A stretch of 64,000 bases of DNA from contig JADKCL010000009.1 of assembly GCA_016718825.1 (NCBI GenBank), positions 1 through 64,000 on the forward strand. The letters run 5' to 3'. Within the stretch, counting starts at the first letter, position 1. The number at the start of each line of letters is the position of its first letter. The translations under genes and the position numbers were made by a program. Source of the DNA: Bacteroidota bacterium. GTDB lineage: Bacteria > Bacteroidota > Bacteroidia > J057 > JADKCL01. Below are positions 37,171 to 46,545 of the stretch, piece after piece. The notes beneath the pieces are model-generated. The model was not told the origin of the DNA, did not search any database, and saw only the letters and a list, made by a program, of their open reading frames with translations.

Positions 37171-40100
37171 TCATTCCAAAACCTCAAACTTGCCCACGAA
37201 GTCCTCTTTGTCGAGCGATTCTACCCGGAAAAGGTACACGCCCGGGACAATCCGGTCACCCCACAGGTCAATCATGTTCCATTCCAAGCCGCCATCGCCA
37301 TCGGTTTCTTCCAGGGTGATGATTTTCTTGCCACTCGCTGCATACACATGCACGGTCGCCGCCTGTGTCAAATTTGCAAACCGGATTCCATCAAATTGTT
37401 CGTGGCGGCGGTAAGGATTGGGATAGACATAAGCCGTTTGCAAGTCCGCCTGAAATTCGGAAAAGGTAGCTACGTTTCCGGATTTTTGCTTCATCGGCGA
37501 ACCGTTTTGCGCCTCACCTCCGAGCAAGGTCACGGATACCGGATACCCCAAAGCCCCGAAAGCAGCACCCGATACGGTTACCAAGATCGTCATCACGTCT
37601 CCGTCCTTGAATTCAACGGCTTCCACCTTGCCCTGCGGCGCCATTCGGTACAATCCGGGGTCCAAAACCGAGGTTGTCATCGGAAAATTGAAGTGGATCT
37701 CTACCTGATTTTCGGATGAAATGGACCAATGGGTGAAGAATGCGAAGTCAGAAGTATCGGGAAAGTATTGGAATTGGGCAGTGTCAAACATGGAATCCAG
37801 CGGCGCGCGATCGGCATCCAAAAATTCGGATGCGATGGTCAAGGTGTTGGTTCCTTCTGCGAAGGGCTGTGCAAATCCGAGCAAAACTTGATGGTTGCGG
37901 TCGCCCGAAGAAGTCAGCGTGGCGCAGACAATGCTGTCATTGACGCGGAAATACTGGGCAGCCTCGGGGGCACTGAGAATCGGAACCGAAAAATAGGCCA
38001 TGGCCTGTTGCGGTCCGGTGGCGACCACCGAGTCCAAGCGCCCTGGCGCATGGGGCTGCAGCACAATCGGATAGGAAAACGGACTGTATACCGGATTCAA
38101 TCCACCATTTTTGCTTTCCAACACATATAAATAAGGTGTGCCGGCGATCAATCCGACCGAATCCAAGTATTCTGTGGCATTTGTGCTGTCGATCAAGTTG
38201 ATCAAGATGCTACCGTTTCCAAGGATCGGCCCGCGCCAAATCCGGTAGGCCGTGGCATTTGCCGAACCCGACCATTGCAGAAAATCCTTGGAGGCATTGA
38301 CAACTTGGCCATCAAAGTAAGCCGGCGGTTGCGGCCCTTGATAATTCACGTCCTTTTCCCAAAAAATCGCCTTGTCACCCCGTCCAATGGCCACTTCGTT
38401 CACGCCATTCGCATTAAAATCGCCGATCACGTGGTGGGTGGCAATGTCCCCGTAGTGGAACCATTGCATGCCGTAATTCCCGCCATCGAAATCGAGCACA
38501 TAAGTCCTTGGAAATGTGGTGAAAACCAATTCGTCAGCTGCATCTTGGTCCAAGTTGCCAGCCGTCGCGGCATTGTATTCCTCGGTGTCAATGTCAAACA
38601 GAAAATCCTCCCAAACGACGGCAAATTGATTGTTGCCGGAGGATTTCAGGATGCGCAACCACCAATACAGCGGCTCATATTCGAAGTCTTCTTCATTCCG
38701 ATTCAACGAAGTATGCACCGCCACAAAAATCTCTTTCACGCCATCCCCGTCGAAGTCGCCTGCTGTCAGGTAAGTGCCTGATTTTGTAAGGTCTGTCGTG
38801 TCGAGAAACACCCGGGAATACCCACTGCCATTGTATTCGTAGTCGAGCAAATCCCCGTCAAAATCCCCGAATACGATTTCTTTTTGCCCGTCGCCGTCAA
38901 AATCTTCCACCAAAACGCGGGGCGAAACCGATCCGGTATAGTCGGGACTGTCATCGGGCAAGGAGGCACCGACGCTAAAGCTCGCTCCATTCGGCACAAG
39001 AACCCTGTAGTTGCGGAAGTCCTTGGCAAGAACTTCGGTTGCGCCATCCGCATCGGCGTCGGCAAATCTCGCGGCATAAAGTCCTTGATTCAAAAAGCTG
39101 TTTTTAATGATGCTCGGGTAGGCGTTGAGTGTCGGCTGCTCCACAATGTAAAGCGAGTCGTTCACCGAGCAGAGCAATTCCTGAAGTCCATCGTTGTCGG
39201 CGTCAGCTACGTCCTTGGGAATCAGTACACTTTTGAAATTGAGCGAATCGGCAGCCGTAAATTGCACGGCATTGTATTCGTAGAATTTCGCCTTTCCAAA
39301 TCCCAAATTGTCGTTGTATTCGCTGAGGGCCACCTCTTTGAGTCCGTCGCCGTCAAAATCGTAGGTCGCGTTCACATAATAACCCATCGGCAACGAATAG
39401 GTCAGCGTGTCATAACCTGTCATTGGAATGAATTCGGGTTGGAAGATAAACGTATCCACCGCCGTCTGCGCAACGAGTCCCGCTTCATTTTCAGCGCGCA
39501 AATAATATTGGTAGGTGCCCTGTTGCAGCACGTCGATGCCCAAAAGGAAGCTCCCGTGACGTGTCACGCGGTCATTCACCTGCGCCCGGAAATTCGATTC
39601 GCCCAAAGCCCTGAAATACAAAGTCGTTTTGCTGCGGTCATCTGCACGGTAAATCCATAGCATTTTCCGTTGCTCATTGTCCCAAGCGTGCACCACTTTG
39701 CGCAGGTCGATGGTCGGCGGCGTGCGGTCAATCACAAATCGAATGCGGTCTTCGGCCGTGGTGCCATTCGTTTTTGCCATTCGAAGGCGCAAAGTGTATT
39801 CGCCCGAGGCCAATCCCGCGATGTTCCAGTTTACAACCGTATCCCGAAACACCTGTTGCGTCTGATTGCCAAGGATTTCGACCCAGTCGTTGTTGCCTTC
39901 GATGCCAGATTCATAGTCGATCGTAAACCCGCTGAACTGCGGGTCCAAGGCGGTGATGACAATTGGAACGTTGTTGCTAGCCGATCCTTGGTCATTTTCT
40001 GGCGAAAGAATCTGCACTTCGGATGCCCCCACGACCCGCATTGCCTTGGCAATGTTCAGGCGTCCAGCTCCTGTAAAATGGTCCCATCCAATGTCGCTGA

Positions 40101-41442
40101 TGTCATCGGTGCTGCTCGTGAGGATTCCTCTGATTTGCTGTGGACTGCATTCACCACGTTGCGAAAACAACAAGGCCACGGCAGCAGAAACCATCGGAGC
40201 CGATGTGCTTGTGCCACTGAAAAAGTCGAAATCTTCTTCGTTGGTGGTATCGCGAATCATCGGCGCAAGAATGCCGCTTCCTGGTGCACAGAGACTTACG
40301 GCATGTCCGTAGCTGCTCAGCGGCCACATGATTTCCGTGTTTCCGCCAAACGCAACAGCGGAGGCACTTACGGAAATGACTTCGTCAAAATTGCTCGGAT
40401 AATGCAAATTGTCGCCTGTTCCATTGCCCGCACTTGCGATCATCACGACGCCTTTTTCCTCTGCGTAGCGAATTGCATCATGCATCATCTGCGACGGATA
40501 AATGTCCCCGAAGCTGAAATTGAGGATTTTGATGCCGTTGTCTGCCGCATACACGATGGCGCGCGCAATGTCGTCGTCTTCGCCGGAACCGGAGGCGCTA
40601 AATGCTCGCAAGACCTTGAGTCTGCAACCTGGCGCAATTCCTGCCCCTCCATAGTTGTTGTCTGCCCGGGCACCCACAATTCCTGCAACCAAGGTTCCGT
40701 GGTTGTTGTCGTCCTGCGGATTGGCGTCCTCAAACAGGTAATCCCCGCCAAAAGGGCTCCTCGGCTGATCGGTAAAATCCCAGCCGACCACATCGTCGGT
40801 GTAGCCGTTGTTGTCTTGGTCGATGCCGTCAAAATCGCCGCTGATGCCACTGACGAACACTGAATCCGGCCACGGATCGAATTTTCCGTTGCCGTTGGTG
40901 TCTTCGCTTGCCTTGACCGCGACCTGCCCTTCAAATTCGGGATGGCCAAAATCGAGGCCGGTGTCGAGAATGCCAACCACCACGGTGGCATCACCACGGG
41001 TGCTGTCCCAAGCTGCAAAGGTCTGGATATAAGAGTGATACCACTGATCAGCGACTTTGGGATCATTGGGGGCGTCGACGGGACGGTAGCTGTGAACGGC
41101 GGTGCTGCGGTTTTCTTCGACCCATTCAAATTGGCCGGTTGCGCGCAGGTCGGCGATCTTCGATTGAAGATCTGAATTTGGAAAACGGACGGTGTAAATT
41201 TGGTCGGCAGGGGTGGAGCGGCCGTTGGGTGCAGGTTGATGGAGTCTTTGGATATCGGAATAATTGGCGAAATGGTCCATTCCCGGCATTTGGAGGCGTT
41301 TGGCAGGGGCAATGTCGCCGGCGTTCCATTCCAGAAAAGCTTCGGAGTTGGTTCTGGGTTTGACTTTGAGGTTGATTTCGATTTGTGTGTAGGCGTGGGT
41401 GGTGAAGATGAGCCACGAAGACACAAAGACACAAAGGTACAT
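37171..41442 (-). CDS. T9SS-secreted subtilase (S8) with FG-GAP repeats
   Basis: ATG 41442 is chosen because it gives a signal peptide (MYLCVFVSSWLIFTTHAYTQ). The frame is also open to 41526 through repeat DNA. The peptidase domain (about 125-450) carries the triad Asp160 (GILDTGLD), His248 (DNNHGTLVAGIVGA) and Ser414 (SGTSTSAPMVSAAVA), with the oxyanion Asn in ASAGNGTG. A beta region and at least seven FG-GAP/VCBS-like repeats (DFDGDGLKEVALS, DADNDGLQELLCS, DFDGDGQKEIVFG, DFNANGVNEVAIG) form a probable propeller at about 690-1010. An fn3-like domain and a type A sorting domain (TAYVYPNPYRRHEQFDGIRF, then VPGVYLFRVESLD) follow. It is an extracellular serine protease. Confidence 0.92.
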   Translation of the reverse strand: MYLCVFVSSWLIFTTHAYTQIEINLKVKPRTNSEAFLEWNAGDIAPAKRLQMPGMDHFANYSDIQRLHQPAPNGRSTPADQIYTVRFPNSDLQSKIADLRATGQFEWVEENRSTAVHSYRPVDAPNDPKVADQWYHSYIQTFAAWDSTRGDATVVVGILDTGLDFGHPEFEGQVAVKASEDTNGNGKFDPWPDSVFVSGISGDFDGIDQDNNGYTDDVVGWDFTDQPRSPFGGDYLFEDANPQDDNNHGTLVAGIVGARADNNYGGAGIAPGCRLKVLRAFSASGSGEDDDIARAIVYAADNGIKILNFSFGDIYPSQMMHDAIRYAEEKGVVMIASAGNGTGDNLHYPSNFDEVISVSASAVAFGGNTEIMWPLSSYGHAVSLCAPGSGILAPMIRDTTNEEDFDFFSGTSTSAPMVSAAVALLFSQRGECSPQQIRGILTSSTDDISDIGWDHFTGAGRLNIAKAMRVVGASEVQILSPENDQGSASNNVPIVITALDPQFSGFTIDYESGIEGNNDWVEILGNQTQQVFRDTVVNWNIAGLASGEYTLRLRMAKTNGTTAEDRIRFVIDRTPPTIDLRKVVHAWDNEQRKMLWIYRADDRSKTTLYFRALGESNFRAQVNDRVTRHGSFLLGIDVLQQGTYQYYLRAENEAGLVAQTAVDTFIFQPEFIPMTGYDTLTYSLPMGYYVNATYDFDGDGLKEVALSEYNDNLGFGKAKFYEYNAVQFTAADSLNFKSVLIPKDVADADNDGLQELLCSVNDSLYIVEQPTLNAYPSIIKNSFLNQGLYAARFADADADGATEVLAKDFRNYRVLVPNGASFSVGASLPDDSPDYTGSVSPRVLVEDFDGDGQKEIVFGDFDGDLLDYEYNGSGYSRVFLDTTDLTKSGTYLTAGDFDGDGVKEIFVAVHTSLNRNEEDFEYEPLYWWLRILKSSGNNQFAVVWEDFLFDIDTEEYNAATAGNLDQDAADELVFTTFPRTYVLDFDGGNYGMQWFHYGDIATHHVIGDFNANGVNEVAIGRGDKAIFWEKDVNYQGPQPPAYFDGQVVNASKDFLQWSGSANATAYRIWRGPILGNGSILINLIDSTNATEYLDSVGLIAGTPYLYVLESKNGGLNPVYSPFSYPIVLQPHAPGRLDSVVATGPQQAMAYFSVPILSAPEAAQYFRVNDSIVCATLTSSGDRNHQVLLGFAQPFAEGTNTLTIASEFLDADRAPLDSMFDTAQFQYFPDTSDFAFFTHWSISSENQVEIHFNFPMTTSVLDPGLYRMAPQGKVEAVEFKDGDVMTILVTVSGAAFGALGYPVSVTLLGGEAQNGSPMKQKSGNVATFSEFQADLQTAYVYPNPYRRHEQFDGIRFANLTQAATVHVYAASGKKIITLEETDGDGGLEWNMIDLWGDRIVPGVYLFRVESLDKEDFVGKFEVLE

Positions 41443-41524
41443 CGGCCAACAAGTCACCAAGGCACCATGTTTGATGACACAAGCCTTCACCAAGCTTTCT
41501 TTGTGTCTTGGTGCCTTGGTGGCC
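41406..41524. repeat. Palindromic CACCAAGGCACCA / ACACAAAG repeat element
   Basis: 13-bp perfect inverted arms CACCAAGGCACCA (41455-41467) and TGGTGCCTTGGTG (41509-41521) enclose 41 bp. Next to them are ACACAAAG-type tandem units (GACACAAAGACACAAAGG at 41420-41437, and TTTGTGTC at 41500). It looks like a dispersed intergenic repeat. It overlaps the 5' end of the subtilase gene and encodes most of its signal peptide. Confidence 0.65.
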
Positions 41525-41537
41525 AAAAAAAAGCGGT

Positions 41538-42845
41538 CTAGTGAGCGAGTACCACTTCATCGGCTTCGATCATCATTTCTCCATTGGCATCGAGCTCGGC
41601 AAGGCGGAAAGTGCGTATTTCATTGACCAACAGCGGGTCATAAGGCGTTATCACCTTGATATAGTTGTCGGTGAAGCCATGGAGATGACCCTCGCTGACT
41701 TCCTCTTCAAACAAAATGGGGCGGTTTTGCCCTTCGAATTGACTGTAAAAGTGGCGGCGTTTTTTTTCGCTGAGGCTACGCAGTTGCGTCGTGCGCTCGT
41801 TGCGGATGTGCTGCTGCACGGGATCGGGCAAGGTCAGCGCATGCGTGTTGGGGCGTTCGCTGTAGGTGAAAACGTGCAGGTAACTCACGTCGAGCGCATT
41901 CAGGAAATTGTAGGTGTCCAAAAAGTGCGCGTCGCTTTCGCCGGGATGGCCTGTGATCACATCGACCCCGATACAAGCATGCGGCATCAGCTGTTTGATC
42001 AGCGCCACACGGTCTGAATAGACTTCGCGCTTGTAGCGGCGGCGCATGTTTTTGAGCATTTCATCGTTGCCGCTTTGCAAAGGCACGTGGAAATGCGGCA
42101 TAAATCGTTTGCTTTTTGCGACGAATTCAATGATCTCGTTGGTGAGCAGGTTGGGTTCAATGCTGCTGATGCGGAAGCGGTCGATGCCGTCCACTTCGTC
42201 GAGTGCGCGCACAACATCAATGAATTTCTCTGGTTGGTCGGTGCCGTAGTCGCCGATGTTCACGCCGGTAAGCACCACTTCGCGTACGCCTTCGCGGGCA
42301 AGCGCCTCGGCGTTGGCGATAATATTTCGCAATTCGTCACTGCGACTCTTGCCGCGGGCAAGCGGAATCGTGCAAAAGCTGCATTTGTAATCGCAACCGT
42401 CCTGAATTTTGAGGAAGCTGCGCGTTCTTTCGCCCTGCGAATAGGCCGAAACGAAGGAGGTTGCCTCCTTGATTTCGCTGGCGATGGCCTTCCCGCAAGC
42501 AGATTTGACAAAGTCATCCACAACCTCAAACAGCCGGAACTTCTCAGCAGCACCCAAAACGAGATCGACTCCGGGAATGCTTGCGATTTCCTGCGGCTTG
42601 AGCTGCGCATAGCAGCCCACGATCACGATATAGGCATCCGGATTGGACTTCAGGGCCTGCCGTACCACCTTGCGACATTTTTTGTCGGCGTTATCGGTGA
42701 CCGAGCAGGTGTTGATGACATAAACGTCGGCGGGATCATGAAACGGCACACGGGCATAGCCGTGATCGTCAAATTGCCGACCGATCGCCGAAGTTTCGGA
42801 GAAATTGAGCTTGCAGCCCAGCGTGTAGAGGCCTACCTTTTTCAT
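41538..42845 (-). CDS. mtaB: tRNA t6A37 methylthiotransferase MtaB
   Basis: The 435-residue product has the MTTase N-terminal domain with three cluster cysteines (TLGCKLNFSE, INTCSVTDNADKK, VGCYAQL), the radical SAM site CDYKCSFC with VREVVLTGVNIGDYG and ITGHPGESD, and a short TRAM-like end (GHLHGFTDNYIKV). The pattern TLGCKLN...ETS and the subgroup signature KIQDGCDYKCSFCTIPLARGKSRS fit MtaB rather than MiaB or RimO. It adds a methylthio group to t6A37 of certain tRNAs, aiding decoding of ANN codons. A TATCTTTG promoter element lies 9 bp upstream of the ATG. It stands apart functionally from the secreted-protein genes around it. Confidence 0.93.
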   Translation of the reverse strand: MKKVGLYTLGCKLNFSETSAIGRQFDDHGYARVPFHDPADVYVINTCSVTDNADKKCRKVVRQALKSNPDAYIVIVGCYAQLKPQEIASIPGVDLVLGAAEKFRLFEVVDDFVKSACGKAIASEIKEATSFVSAYSQGERTRSFLKIQDGCDYKCSFCTIPLARGKSRSDELRNIIANAEALAREGVREVVLTGVNIGDYGTDQPEKFIDVVRALDEVDGIDRFRISSIEPNLLTNEIIEFVAKSKRFMPHFHVPLQSGNDEMLKNMRRRYKREVYSDRVALIKQLMPHACIGVDVITGHPGESDAHFLDTYNFLNALDVSYLHVFTYSERPNTHALTLPDPVQQHIRNERTTQLRSLSEKKRRHFYSQFEGQNRPILFEEEVSEGHLHGFTDNYIKVITPYDPLLVNEIRTFRLAELDANGEMMIEADEVVLAH

Positions 42846-42853
42846 TGAAGGAA

Positions 42854-42861
42854 CAAAGATA
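42854..42861 (-). promoter_or_regulatory. TAnnTTTG -7 element of mtaB (TATCTTTG)
   Basis: The plus strand CAAAGATA gives TATCTTTG on the minus strand, an exact -7 consensus only 9 bp before ATG 42845. This implies a very short or leaderless 5' end. Confidence 0.55.
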
Positions 42862-42926
42862 GGAGTTTTTGGGCAGTGGAGCCTTCGAAGGATGTCTCAA
42901 ATCCAAGGTAGCACAACGGGGGGCTG

Positions 42927-43457
42927 TCAGCGCCTTGCGAAAGCGTGATCAAAGGTGAATTGGGGCACAATTGCAACCAAGGAGCCGTCTTCGCGGTAAA
43001 GTTCAAATGTGACCATGGCAGGATCATTGTTGTATTCAATGCTGGAATGGACCTGCAATTGGTCGCGCTCGAGGGCGCCATTCGGTAGAAACAGCGATTT
43101 GATGGCGTTGGCACGTGCAATTTGGAGCAATTGGCGATCTTCCTTGCCGACGAATTCAGCTTTTTGTGTGCGGATTCTCACGAGCAATACCGTGATGGTC
43201 GTGTCTTCAAAGCGTGAAATCAATTCGCTGGCAATCATCGTCGCCCATTCTGGACTGTCAAAATCAGCTTTTCCGGCTTCAAATTTCAGTTGCATAGCAG
43301 AAACGGGCACGTCGGAAAGTTGTCCGTAGCTGAAATTTCGCGTTCCTAGGACAAAAAAGGCGACGAGGAAAAGGAGGTGGACTGTTTTAGTCAACAGGCT
43401 TTGGGGCGGGGCAATATTCGCGGTGCCCACGCGCTGGCGTTGGAGGTGCTTTTTCAT
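42927..43457 (-). CDS. Exported protein with degenerate OmpA-like fold
   Basis: The 176-residue product has a long n-region, then a hydrophobic signal (VHLLFLVAFFVLGT, ending FSYGQ). The mature part, about 130 residues, has the strand-helix order of OmpA-like domains: MQLKFEAGKADFD, then a helix AWATMIASELISRF-like, TVLLVRIRT, RQLLQIARANAIKSLFLPNGA (the position of NxxLSxxRA) and IEYNNDPAMVTFELY. Key peptidoglycan-binding residues are not conserved. It could be a stand-alone relative of the C-terminal domains of the two choice-of-anchor-L proteins in this window. It has no operon partner. Moderate confidence that it is real, low on function. Confidence 0.55.
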   Translation of the reverse strand: MKKHLQRQRVGTANIAPPQSLLTKTVHLLFLVAFFVLGTRNFSYGQLSDVPVSAMQLKFEAGKADFDSPEWATMIASELISRFEDTTITVLLVRIRTQKAEFVGKEDRQLLQIARANAIKSLFLPNGALERDQLQVHSSIEYNNDPAMVTFELYREDGSLVAIVPQFTFDHAFARR

Positions 43458-43552
43458 AAAATATCGGTGTTAGAAGTTCTTTGCTGCAAGGACAAGGGGG
43501 CATTTGAAGGGTTGCATCGTGTGTCATTTATTTTTTTATCGGCTGCTCGCTG

Positions 43553-43560
43553 TATATTCG
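43553..43560 (+). promoter_or_regulatory. -7-like element (TATATTCG) before the DUF2723 gene
   Basis: One mismatch from TAnnTTTG. It lies 5 bp before ATG 43565 and 35 bp before ATG 43595, and therefore favours the second ATG as start. Confidence 0.4.
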
Positions 43561-43594
43561 CCCCATGACAGGGACTGAAAGATGGGCGCGCCCC

Positions 43595-45496
43595 ATGGCC
43601 TTGATCGAGAAATGGGAACCCTTTGCCCCGGGCTTGATGGCCCTGATCGTCGGGATTTTCTATTTTCTCACGATGTCACCGACCATCGGGCATACCGATT
43701 CCGGTGAACTTGACGCTGTCGCCTACACGTTTGGTGTCGCGCATCCGACTGGATATCCGTTGTTTACCTTGTTGGGTTGGCTTTTTACCCGCCTTCCACT
43801 CGGCACCGTCGCTTGGCGGATGAACCTGATGTGTTTGCTTTTCGTCGTGGGAAGCGCTTGGGTTTGGGCCAAATTTCTGCGCGAATTTTTCATTTTGATG
43901 CGGACGAGCGTCAAAAAAGGGGACAGCAGTTATGCCTTGCGCATCAAAGTCGCCAATCTCGCTGGTACGATCGTGGGTACCCTGATGCTTTGCTTTGGAC
44001 GCACTTGGTGGATGCAAAGCACGAGTTCGGAGGTGTATTCTTTACAATGTCTCCTTTTGGCGTTGATGCTGTGGACCTTGTTAAAGGCTTGGCATTCGAA
44101 GGAAAAGGTCTTCAAAGCGTGGGCAATTTTTGCGGTTGTCTTGGCACTTTGTTTTACCAATCACTTGACCTCCATTGTCTTGCTTCCCGGAACGCTGTAT
44201 TTGTTTTTTGCGCGATTCGGGTTCAAGGGCGCCGCTTTCAAACAAGGATTTGGCCTCGTCGGCATTGGGCTTGGTGTATTGGTCGTCTTTTATGGTATGC
44301 TGATGTTCGTTGCATCTTCGCATCCAGCCTACAACTGGGGAAATCCGGAAGATTGGCCGAGGCTTTGGCACCACATCAGGGGAAAACAGTTTAGTGTGTT
44401 CATGTTCAATGGCCCCAAGGCCTTTGGCGAAAATTTTGTTGCCTACCTCAACCGCCTGCCCAATGAGTTTGGATGGGATTTGATTTGGCCCAAAATTCCG
44501 ATTTGGATCGGTTTGGGCGCCATGGTTTTCCAAGGAATGACCTACGCCTTGCAACGCCGCCGCGAATGGGCGATTTTTTTTGGTGTGGGCTTCCTCTCGA
44601 ATGTCTTTTGGGCAGCCAATTATTCCATCAAAGACCCCGAACCTTATTTTCTGTTCAGTTTCATGACGATTGCCTTTTTGGGTGCGATGCTCCTGCGTTG
44701 GTCCTGGATCGGAATGAAAAAAGTGGCTCCATTTCTTTCAGGAGCCTTTTTGATTGTCATCGGATTTCAAGTATTCTGGAATTTCGGGGTGACGAATCAG
44801 CGGGGGGCCTATCAGTATGAGGACTATGCGCGGGCGACTTTGTCAAGCGTTCCCAAGGATGCCATCATCATCAGCAAGGCTTGGGATGTTTTGGTTGGGC
44901 CTGCGAGTTATTTGCAAGGCTGCGAAGGATTCCGCACAGATGTTACAGTCGTCGATTATTCCTTGTTGCACGACCGCCATTGGTACGCAGCTCAGTTGAA
45001 GGCGCAAGATCCAGCATTGGCGAATGCCCTCGGTTCGCGGTTAACCGATTGGGAAAAAGCTGTTTACGATTTTGACATCAAGGGCAAGGTGAACCCCGCG
45101 GTGCTTTCTCCCCGTTTTGATGCGGTTTATTCCGGAATTCTTGCCCAAGTCCAAACGCGACCTGTTTTTCTTGCCCCTGACATTTTGAATGCGATTAGTT
45201 CGGGTGAAATAGCCCCTCCGCCTGCTGGATTGGCCCCATTGCCCGATCGCTATTTGGTGCGGTTGATGCCTGCCGAGGCGCTCACGACTTATGTTCCGAT
45301 CGCAGCCGCCAGCAATCCGATTCGCTTTGCAGGCGATGAAGACGAGTACGAACACAGCTTGCTCAAGAATTTGTTGGCTCAGTCGCTGAGTTTCCGGGCA
45401 AAGTACGAGCAGCAGCAAGGACACCAACAAGAGGCCGATGCCTTGAACGCAGAAGTGAAAGCTTTGAATGTGAAGCCTATCAAGCCTAGGAAATAA
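43595..45496 (+). CDS. DUF2723 membrane glycosyltransferase-like protein
   Basis: ATG 43595 (MALIEKWEPFAPG) is preferred over ATG 43565, because a -7-like element sits only 5 bp before the latter. The product of about 633 residues has some ten transmembrane helices in the first 400 residues. The first loop has TMSPTIGHTDSGELDAVAYTFGVAHPTGYP, the signature of DUF2723, a GT-C fold group related to protein O-mannosyltransferases in which the Asp-Ser-Gly-Glu part is the catalytic loop. The C-terminal 220 residues are soluble and probably periplasmic. In Bacteroidota such enzymes are proposed to glycosylate exported proteins using a lipid-linked sugar. A hairpin terminator shared with the convergent lipoprotein follows. 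Confidence 0.85.
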   Translation: MALIEKWEPFAPGLMALIVGIFYFLTMSPTIGHTDSGELDAVAYTFGVAHPTGYPLFTLLGWLFTRLPLGTVAWRMNLMCLLFVVGSAWVWAKFLREFFILMRTSVKKGDSSYALRIKVANLAGTIVGTLMLCFGRTWWMQSTSSEVYSLQCLLLALMLWTLLKAWHSKEKVFKAWAIFAVVLALCFTNHLTSIVLLPGTLYLFFARFGFKGAAFKQGFGLVGIGLGVLVVFYGMLMFVASSHPAYNWGNPEDWPRLWHHIRGKQFSVFMFNGPKAFGENFVAYLNRLPNEFGWDLIWPKIPIWIGLGAMVFQGMTYALQRRREWAIFFGVGFLSNVFWAANYSIKDPEPYFLFSFMTIAFLGAMLLRWSWIGMKKVAPFLSGAFLIVIGFQVFWNFGVTNQRGAYQYEDYARATLSSVPKDAIIISKAWDVLVGPASYLQGCEGFRTDVTVVDYSLLHDRHWYAAQLKAQDPALANALGSRLTDWEKAVYDFDIKGKVNPAVLSPRFDAVYSGILAQVQTRPVFLAPDILNAISSGEIAPPPAGLAPLPDRYLVRLMPAEALTTYVPIAAASNPIRFAGDEDEYEHSLLKNLLAQSLSFRAKYEQQQGHQQEADALNAEVKALNVKPIKPRK

Positions 45497-45508
45497 GTGC
45501 AAAAAAGA

Positions 45509-45542
45509 AATTGGGGAACACAAAAAGCTGCATTCCCCAATT
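45509..45542. terminator. Bidirectional hairpin between convergent genes
   Basis: A perfect 10-bp stem AATTGGGGAA/TTCCCCAATT with a 14-base loop starts 13 bp after the DUF2723 stop and lies 26 bp after the stop of the convergent lipoprotein gene at 45568. Confidence 0.7.
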
Positions 45543-45567
45543 CCACCACTTTGGCCCGAAGACCCAA

Positions 45568-46233
45568 TTACATCAAAACAATACGCACGACTTTTGCCTC
45601 ATCCGGAATGTCGGTCAGCGCGTAGTTGTGTTTGGCAGGATCGTAGATGCCTTCTTGCGGGAAATGGAAAATCATTTTGCCAGTCTGATAGGGCACGATG
45701 ACTTCAAAAATACCGCGTTCGGTGAAGGGAATCACGTAGGCGTCCTTGATGGCTGCTTTGAGTTCCTTGCCCGAACTGCCGACACGCAAACCTGAAACGT
45801 GGTGGTAACGACCCGATTCGATCCGAATTCGGCCTAAAAGGTGCTCGTTGTTAAAATCGGCTTCCAGATAAACGATGCCGTCAGGAAGGCGCAACATTTT
45901 GACAAACCAAGAAACGGTGTCTTGGCTTTGACCCGTCATTGCGACTTCGGAGAAGATCGTGTCTTTCAAGGTCCCGTCGGGTAAGCTGCTTTTGATGTTG
46001 TTGTTCCAGACGAGGGAATCGCCCAATCGCAAGATGTCCAAGCCATTCGAGCAAAATTGCCCCGGTTGAAGGTTGCCACATTCGGCTTCCGTGGTGAGCG
46101 TTGCGACCGAGTCGATGATTTCTGGAATCGTGTCGTTGGTGCCATCGGCAGTGCCGGTCTTGTTTTTGTTGCCACAGCTGTAGATGAACAATAGCGACAA
46201 AAGCGCAAATGCGATCAATGGATGCTTTTTCAT
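45568..46233 (-). CDS. Lipoprotein of unknown function
   Basis: ATG 46233 is chosen because it starts a lipoprotein signal (MKKHPLIAFALLSLLFIYSC). The frame continues upstream to 46446, but a TATCTTTG promoter element at 46270-46277 lies inside that extension. The 221-residue product has a low-complexity linker (GNKNKTGTADGTNDT), then LQPGQFCSNGLDILRLGDSLVW, DGIVYLEADFNNEHLLGRIRIES, YHHVSGLRVGSSGKELKAAI and a final segment on protein output (PFTERGIFEVIVPY). This resembles small ligand-binding or YmcC-like beta domains but matches no family I can name. Predicted location is the outer membrane. It appears to be a single-gene unit. Confidence 0.65.
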   Translation of the reverse strand: MKKHPLIAFALLSLLFIYSCGNKNKTGTADGTNDTIPEIIDSVATLTTEAECGNLQPGQFCSNGLDILRLGDSLVWNNNIKSSLPDGTLKDTIFSEVAMTGQSQDTVSWFVKMLRLPDGIVYLEADFNNEHLLGRIRIESGRYHHVSGLRVGSSGKELKAAIKDAYVIPFTERGIFEVIVPYQTGKMIFHFPQEGIYDPAKHNYALTDIPDEAKVVRIVLM

Positions 46234-46269
46234 GACGTTTTTCTTTTCAGGCATAATGCCCGAGCCGCT

Positions 46270-46277
46270 CAAAGATA
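46270..46277 (-). promoter_or_regulatory. TAnnTTTG -7 element (TATCTTTG)
   Basis: The plus strand CAAAGATA gives TATCTTTG on the minus strand, 37 bp before ATG 46233. It is an exact consensus match. Confidence 0.6.
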
Positions 46278-46384
46278 CAGGAAAGATCGCGGAAAGTTTT
46301 TTTGGGGGGGGATGAATAGGACCAGTCGGAGGGATCGCTTGAAGAAGTTCCGGCCAGAATTCTGCATCCTTCGGAAGGTAAAAC

Positions 46385-46545
46385 GACCACTTCGTCCTTC
46401 CAACGGTACCATTTGGACAATGGCGCAAAATCTTGTTTGCAGGCACCCTAAAGTTGTCTCGGTTTACAAATTTTCAAAACACAAATTTTATCAAATCGAT
46501 TATGAAACAGATTACAAACCTTTGCTTTGCCTGGGTTGTTTGCTG
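46385..46545 (+). pseudogene. Leader and signal-peptide remnant of a LamG/T9SS gene (copy A)
   Basis: The tract AACGACCACTTCGTCC ... GGACAATGG (from 46391) and the following TTTACAAATTTT...TTTATCAAAT before ATG 46502 match the leaders of the decayed copy at 47135 and the intact gene at 47999. After ATG AAA CAG the frame reads KQITNLCFAWVVC and stops, so only a start and partial signal peptide remain. The 250 bp that follow are GC-rich and not recognised. Taken alone this would not be called, but the shared leader makes it a likely relic. Confidence 0.45.

Noticed and set aside
43565..43594. ATG 43565 as start of the DUF2723 gene
   Set aside because: It lies 5 bp after a -7-like element, leaving no room for a normal transcription start before it.
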